This document shows, one piece after another, positions 13,166 to 16,630 of a DNA stretch of 16,630 nt (position 1 is its first letter; every line of letters starts with the position of its first letter). The DNA is from Patulibacter sp. (GTDB lineage: Bacteria > Actinomycetota > Thermoleophilia > Solirubrobacterales > Solirubrobacteraceae). A program made the position numbers and the translations under genes. Below the pieces are notes generated by a model. It had not been told where the DNA came from and searched no databases. It saw nothing but the letters and a program-made list of their open reading frames with translations. The stretch spans positions 1 to 16,630 of the forward strand of contig JAVHXX010000035.1 of the NCBI GenBank assembly GCA_031119595.1, in the 5' to 3' direction.

Positions 13166-13849
13166 GTGACCCACCCAGATCCCGATCCGACCGACGAACC
13201 CGTCTGGCCGTCGCTCGCCGAGTGGATCGGCGAGGCCGGCAACCTCGTCGAGATCGTCCCTGCCGATGCCGACGCCGGCGAGGCCGCGCTCGAGTCGCTC
13301 GACGGCGTGACCGACGGGTCGGCACTCGGCGCGATCGTCCGCAACACCGCCGGGATCGTGGTCGACGACTGGCTCCTGCTCCTCGGTGCCGGCGACGCCG
13401 ACCTCCCCGGCATCCGCGACCTCAACGGGCGGGCGCCGGGCGCGATCGCCGCGATCCCGGGCGCGTTGGTCGTCGCCGTCGACAAACTGGGCGGTGGCTT
13501 CGCGGTCAACGCTGGAGGTCTACCTGAGGGTGAGGTAGGCGAGGTCTGCTATCTCGCCCCCGACGATCTCGAGTGGATGGCCTGCGGGTTTGGTCACCCC
13601 GCGCTCATCGAGTGGGCCTTCGAGGGTGACGTCGACGGGTTCTACGAGGACCTGCGCTGGGCGACCTGGCGCGAGGAGGCGACGGCCCTCGGCACCGGCA
13701 AGGGCTTCAACGCCTACCCGCCGCCGTGGAGCGATGAGGCCGAGGACAGCGCCGTGAGCCGCGCGGCCGTGCCCCTCGCCGAGGCCTGGGGCGTGGTGCT
13801 CGCGACCTCCCTCGCGCGCGGGACATGGTCCCTGGCCGGAACGGAGTAG
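13166..13849 (+). CDS. DUF2625-family protein
   Basis: The 227-residue soluble protein has no signal peptide and is rich in acidic residues. Features that recall DUF2625 are VWPSLAEWIGEAGNLVEIVPADADAGEAAL (13-42), SALGAIVRNTAGIVVDDWLLLLGAGDADLPGIRDLNG (52-88), a middle DKLGGGFAVNAGG (106-118), YLAPDDLEWMACGFGHPALIEWAFEGDVDGFYEDLRW (129-165) and a final YPPPWS (184-189). The family has no established function, although its members are often described as SMI1/SUKH-like in size and acidity, and I do not assign one. The start is uncertain: GTG 13166 fits the leaderless spacing of the neighbours, while ATG 13157 would add three residues (MEG). The gene ends 4 nt before the apt start, so the two are co-transcribed and probably translationally coupled. 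Confidence 0.75.
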   Translation: MTHPDPDPTDEPVWPSLAEWIGEAGNLVEIVPADADAGEAALESLDGVTDGSALGAIVRNTAGIVVDDWLLLLGAGDADLPGIRDLNGRAPGAIAAIPGALVVAVDKLGGGFAVNAGGLPEGEVGEVCYLAPDDLEWMACGFGHPALIEWAFEGDVDGFYEDLRWATWREEATALGTGKGFNAYPPPWSDEAEDSAVSRAAVPLAEAWGVVLATSLARGTWSLAGTE

Positions 13850-13853
13850 TCCC

Positions 13854-14378
13854 GTGGACCTCGAATCCTTCATCGTCGCCACCCCGGACTTCCCGGAGCC
13901 GGGCATCCTCTTCCGCGACTTCACACCCCTCCTGATGGACGCCGCAGCGCTCTCGGCGGCGATCGACGGGCTCGCCGAGCTCGTCGAGCCGATGCGCCCC
14001 GACGTCATCCTCGCGCCGGAAGCCCGCGGCTTCGTCTTCGGGCCGGCCATCGCGAAGGCGGTCGGCGCCGGGTTCCTGCCCGCACGCAAGCCCGGCAAGC
14101 TGCCGCCGGAGATCCTCGCGCACGAGTACGACCTCGAATACGGCAGCGCCGAACTGCAGATCACCCCGTTCGAGGCGCTCGCAGGCGCGCGGGTCGTGAT
14201 CCACGACGATCTCCTCGCGACCGGCGGCACCGTCGACGCGCTCGCCCAGCTCGCCGCCCGGGCCGGCGCCGAGGTGGTCGGCGCCACCTTCCTCATCGAA
14301 CTCGAGGCGCTCGAGGGGCGGGCACGGCTGTCCGAACACTGCCCCGCGGACACCATCCACGCGCTCATCCGTTACTGA
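13854..14378 (+). CDS. apt: Adenine phosphoribosyltransferase
   Basis: The 174-residue protein has the full-length APRT signature. It includes DFPEPGILFRDFTPLL (12-27), APEARGFVFGPAIA (54-67), ARKPGKLP (77-84), a YDLEYGSAELQI (92-103) segment, and the PRPP-binding loop VVIHDDLLATGGT (114-126) with its acidic pair D118-D119, followed by IELEALEGRARL (148-159). It salvages adenine by joining it to 5-phosphoribosyl diphosphate to form AMP and pyrophosphate in the cytoplasm. The GTG at 13854 is preceded by GGAG (13843-13846, 7-nt spacing) lying within the end of the DUF2625 gene. Actinobacterial apt is more often near secDF or relA, so the DUF2625 partner is an unusual setting. No sign of degeneration is seen. 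Confidence 0.97.
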   Translation: MDLESFIVATPDFPEPGILFRDFTPLLMDAAALSAAIDGLAELVEPMRPDVILAPEARGFVFGPAIAKAVGAGFLPARKPGKLPPEILAHEYDLEYGSAELQITPFEALAGARVVIHDDLLATGGTVDALAQLAARAGAEVVGATFLIELEALEGRARLSEHCPADTIHALIRY

Positions 14379-14412
14379 GCGACCCGGTGCGGCCGGGGCG
14401 AGGACCCGCCGA

Positions 14413-14418
14413 TAGGCT
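14413..14418 (+). promoter_or_regulatory. Candidate -10 of the GNAT gene (leaderless start)
   Basis: TAGGCT lies 7 nt before the GTG at 14426 in an otherwise GC-only stretch. No Shine-Dalgarno is present. This supports the GTG at 14426 rather than an in-frame GTG at 14387 as the start. Confidence 0.45.
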
Positions 14419-14425
14419 GGGCGGC

Positions 14426-14938
14426 GTGGACTTCCCACTCATCGGCACCGCGATCGAGCTGCGGCCGTTCACGCTCGACGACGTGGCCGCGGCGCACGAG
14501 GTCTACAGCGACCCGCGTGTGATGCGATACGTCGGCCACGGTCCGGTCGGCACCGTCGCGGGGACCGAGTCGATCATCCGGCAGTTCATGGCCCATCAGC
14601 AGGCCCACGGCTTCGGGTTCTGGGCCGTCGTCGACCGTGCCTCGGGGACGCTCATCGGCGATGCCGGCCTGGCACGCGCGGCCTCGGGCGAGATCGAGAT
14701 GGGCTACACGCTGGGCACGGCCTGGTGGGGGAGGGGCCTTGCGACGGAGGCCGCCGGCCTCTGCGTGGCTGCTGCGAGGGGCCCGCTCCGCATCCCGCGC
14801 CTGCGTGCGCTCGTGGAAGCTCCGAACGGTGCGTCGCAGCGTGTCCTGACCAAACTGGGGTTCACCCTGTCGGGTACCGCGATGGCCTTCGGACGCGAGC
14901 ACCTCGTCTATCGGTTGGAACTTTCCGAAATCCGGTGA
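14426..14938 (+). CDS. GNAT-family N-acetyltransferase (RimJ/RimL type)
   Basis: The 170-residue protein begins MDFPLIGTAIELRPFTLDDVAAAHEVYSDPRVMRYVGHGP, the usual RimJ/RimL-like start. It contains the acetyl-CoA-binding motif WWGRGLATEAAG (100-111), and ends with RALVEAPNGASQRVLTKLGFTLSGT (127-151), where N134 and the LGF element are family hallmarks. It transfers an acetyl group from acetyl-CoA to an amino group. Whether the acceptor is a protein N-terminus, an antibiotic or a metabolite is unknown. The start at GTG 14426 is preferred because the upstream 13 codons (MRPGRGPADRLGG) are atypical and a -10-like TAGGCT lies 7 nt before it. The gene sits 47 bp after apt, likely with its own promoter. 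Confidence 0.9.
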   Translation: MDFPLIGTAIELRPFTLDDVAAAHEVYSDPRVMRYVGHGPVGTVAGTESIIRQFMAHQQAHGFGFWAVVDRASGTLIGDAGLARAASGEIEMGYTLGTAWWGRGLATEAAGLCVAAARGPLRIPRLRALVEAPNGASQRVLTKLGFTLSGTAMAFGREHLVYRLELSEIR

Positions 14939-14978
14939 GAGCCCGGCCGGGCCGGGTCGCCCGGGGTTCTCGCGAAGA

Positions 14979-15000
14979 GGTCCGGGGCGGCCTCCGGACC
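14979..15000 (+). terminator. Hairpin after the GNAT gene
   Basis: GGTCCGG (14979-14985) pairs with CCGGACC (14994-15000). With one G·U pair the stem extends to 9 bp around a 4-nt loop. It is 40 nt after the GNAT stop and not followed by a T tract. Just upstream, 14941-14952 is a perfect 12-bp palindrome (GCCCGGCCGGGC). It is probably a U-tract-less terminator, which would isolate the promoter that follows. Confidence 0.5.
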
Positions 15001-15011
15001 CTGAGAGTTGC

Positions 15012-15040
15012 TTGACATTCGGACGCGGATACGACAATTT
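15012..15040 (+). promoter_or_regulatory. Promoter of the TIG/FnIII secreted protein gene
   Basis: A perfect -35 TTGACA (15012-15017) is followed by two possible -10 hexamers: GACAAT (15033-15038, 15-bp spacer) or CAATTT (15035-15040, 17-bp spacer). It is the best -35 in the window. An inverted repeat ACGAC/GTCGT (15031-15035 with 15043-15047) overlaps the -10 and could be an operator. The leader would be about 100 nt, in contrast to the leaderless starts elsewhere. Confidence 0.55.
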
Positions 15041-15081
15041 CCGTCGTCTCTGTGACCGCCATCTCAGTCACTGGGTCCGTC

Positions 15082-15126
15082 CGGCCCGGTTTGGCGGGCC
15101 GCAGGGTGTCCCAGCATGTGTCCCAG
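15082..15126 (+). promoter_or_regulatory. Structured leader with hairpin and tandem TGTCCCAG
   Basis: A 7-bp hairpin (CGGCCCG 15082-15088 with CGGGCCG 15095-15101, 6-nt loop) is followed by two direct copies of TGTCCCAG (15107-15114 and 15119-15126, 12-bp period) just upstream of the ribosome site. The role is unknown. It may be a regulatory leader or binding sites for a protein. Confidence 0.4.
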
Positions 15127-15134
15127 TAAGTAGA

Positions 15135-15139
15135 GAGGA
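15135..15139 (+). promoter_or_regulatory. Ribosome binding site of the TIG/FnIII gene
   Basis: GAGGA within AGAGGAA lies 7 nt before the ATG at 15147. It is one of the clearest Shine-Dalgarno sites in the window, and it fixes the start in a frame with no stop before the right edge. Confidence 0.7.
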
Positions 15140-15146
15140 AGTCCCG

Positions 15147-16630
15147 ATGAGGGGATTCCAAGCACCGTCGCGGTCCACCCGGCGAGGGTTCAAACCGGTT
15201 GCCCGGCTCGGCGTCGCCATGACGCTCGCCAGCGCGGCTCCGGTCCTGGTCGTTTCGAGCCTCTACCCGACGCTCGCCCAGGCGGCCGCCACCGCGTCCA
15301 TCTCCGGCATCGACGTCAACAACTCGGGCAAGGCCATCGCCTACACGCCCGGTGGCGATGTCGCCTTCATCTCCGGCACCGGCCTCGACACCGTCACCGG
15401 CGTCACGGTCGACGGCGTTGCGGTCCAGGGCGTCACCCCGGACCTCAACAACACCCTCTCGTTCACCACCCCGGCACACGCCAAGGGCACCGCGCAGGTC
15501 CGTCTGGTCACGGCCGGCGGCACCACCACGGACGCCGGCACCCTCGATGACCTCACGTACATCGACCCGCCGCCGTCGCCGGTGATTACGAAGCTCTCGC
15601 CGAACTTCGGCCCGGTCGGCGGTGGCAACACCATCATCATCACCGGTCAGAACCTCACCGGCGCCTCCGCCGTGTTCTTCGGCTCGTCGGCTGCCGCCGA
15701 CTCGTCGTCGATCACGCAGATCTCGGACACGCAGATCAAGGTCGTCGTCCCGGCGCCCTTCACGACCGTCGCGAACGGCACCAAGGTCGACGTCCTCGTC
15801 CTCACCGACGGTGGCGCGAACTCGGACACCGCCGCCGACGACTACACCTTCGGTTCGGCCCCGGTCGACTCGACCCCGCCGTCGACCCCCGGCACCCCGA
15901 CGTTCTCGAACATCACCGCGACCGGCGCCACCGTGTCGTGGGCTGCTTCCACCGACGACACCGCGGTCGTCTCCTACGACGTCACGGCGAACGGCGTCAC
16001 GAAGACGGTCACCGGCACGAGCACCACGCTCGCCGGCCTCACGGCGAGCACGTCCTACCCCGTCACCGTCACCGCGAAGGACGCGGCCGGCAACGTCAGC
16101 GGGATCGCCTCGGGCACCCTGAAGACGAGCGCCGCCCCGGACACGACCGCGCCGTCGACCCCGACCAACGCGACCGCGTCGAACATCACCCAGACGGGCG
16201 CCACGATCTCGTGGACCGCCTCGACCGACAACGTCGGCGTCACGGGCTACGACGTCACCGCGAACGGCAAGACGACCACGGTCACCGGCACGAGCACCAC
16301 GCTCGCCGGCCTCACCGCGAACACGTCCTACCCGGTCACGATCAAGGCGCGCGACGCGGCAGGCAACCTGTCGGCCGCCGCTTCGGTCACCGTCAAGACG
16401 CTCCAGGCCCCCGACACGACCGCTCCGTCGGCCCCGGGAACGCCCAGCGTCACGAACATCACCGGCACCGGCGCCTCGGTTTCGTGGACCGCCGCCACCG
16501 ACAACGTGGGCGTCACCGCCTACGACGTCACCGTCAACGGCCAGACCACCACGGTCACCGGCACCAGCACGACGATCGCCGGCCTCACGTCGGCCACGTC
16601 GTACACGGTCACGGTCAAGGCGAAGGACGC
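15147..16630 (+). CDS. Secreted TIG/FnIII repeat protein (3' end outside window)
   Basis: The frame is open from ATG 15147 to the right edge (494 full codons). It starts with a signal peptide: an Arg/Lys-rich n-region (9-20), a hydrophobic core (21-40), and a likely cut after AQA near residue 46. Residues about 48-140 form a diverged TIG-like beta domain. Residues 145-236 form a clear IPT/TIG domain (PVITKLSPNFGPVGGGNTIIITGQNL). Three fibronectin type III repeats then follow, starting at D241, D332 and D423, each opening D-(S/T)-T-x-PS and containing SWxAxTD and the closing 'DAAGN'. The third is cut by the edge. The repeat period is exactly 91 codons. Such proteins are extracellular binding or adhesion modules, or linkers carrying a catalytic domain further on. 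The C-terminal part is unseen. Thr, Ser and Gly are abundant and cysteine is absent from the visible part. Confidence 0.85.
   Translation, partial: MRGFQAPSRSTRRGFKPVARLGVAMTLASAAPVLVVSSLYPTLAQAAATASISGIDVNNSGKAIAYTPGGDVAFISGTGLDTVTGVTVDGVAVQGVTPDLNNTLSFTTPAHAKGTAQVRLVTAGGTTTDAGTLDDLTYIDPPPSPVITKLSPNFGPVGGGNTIIITGQNLTGASAVFFGSSAAADSSSITQISDTQIKVVVPAPFTTVANGTKVDVLVLTDGGANSDTAADDYTFGSAPVDSTPPSTPGTPTFSNITATGATVSWAASTDDTAVVSYDVTANGVTKTVTGTSTTLAGLTASTSYPVTVTAKDAAGNVSGIASGTLKTSAAPDTTAPSTPTNATASNITQTGATISWTASTDNVGVTGYDVTANGKTTTVTGTSTTLAGLTANTSYPVTIKARDAAGNLSAAASVTVKTLQAPDTTAPSAPGTPSVTNITGTGASVSWTAATDNVGVTAYDVTVNGQTTTVTGTSTTIAGLTSATSYTVTVKAKD
15867..16630 (+). repeat. Tandem FnIII-coding repeats, 273-bp period
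   Basis: Units begin at 15867, 16140 and 16413, each 273 bp apart. The third is incomplete. Copies 1 and 2 share an identical 38-bp block (16005-16042 and 16278-16315), and copy 3 has the same block with a few changes from 16551. Conservation at synonymous positions points to recent duplication or ongoing conversion. Confidence 0.85.

Overview
The window reads as chromosomal DNA of a very GC-rich actinobacterium. The third codon position is almost always G or C, several genes start with GTG, and the initiator tRNA has the C1·U72 mismatch typical of actinobacteria. One secreted protein ends in a small domain with a C-x4-C (CSGKGC) motif that I associate with Thermoleophilia (Solirubrobacter, Conexibacter, Patulibacter). 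The class assignment is an inference. The phylum is more secure.

Layout, left to right. (1) The 3' end of a CHAD-domain gene, a cluster of hairpins, an initiator tRNA-Met gene and a terminator hairpin. (2) A secreted repeat/PKD protein, convergent with an atypical SDR oxidoreductase. That SDR gene is divergent from a TetR regulator, and the spacer holds two near-identical operators. A VOC-fold gene follows the regulator. (3) A diacylglycerol-kinase-like lipid kinase, divergent from a two-HKD phospholipase D family protein. (4) A tight three-gene operon: two paralogous small proteins sharing an HFARW motif, then a DyP-type peroxidase. (5) A SpoU/TrmH RNA methyltransferase, convergent across a perfect 12-bp hairpin with a minus-strand pair: a PduX-like L-threonine kinase followed by a D-2-hydroxyacid dehydrogenase. 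(6) On the plus strand, a DUF2625 protein, adenine phosphoribosyltransferase and a GNAT acetyltransferase. (7) A leader of about 200 bp with a perfect TTGACA, followed by a secreted TIG/FnIII repeat protein that runs off the right edge.

Most of the window is housekeeping or ordinary accessory metabolism. There are no insertion sequences, phage genes, CRISPR arrays or obvious transferred islands. Three things stand out. The first is the peroxidase operon with two paralogous accessory proteins of unknown role, which is the best candidate for an under-described system. The second is the paired operators between the SDR and TetR genes. The third is a recurrent TAnnnT hexamer 6-11 nt before the start codon of genes that begin a transcript, which points to widespread leaderless mRNA.

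Every stretch between genes is shorter than 300 bp once the tRNA is counted. What each holds is listed among the features, apart from a few short spacers in which I see nothing.
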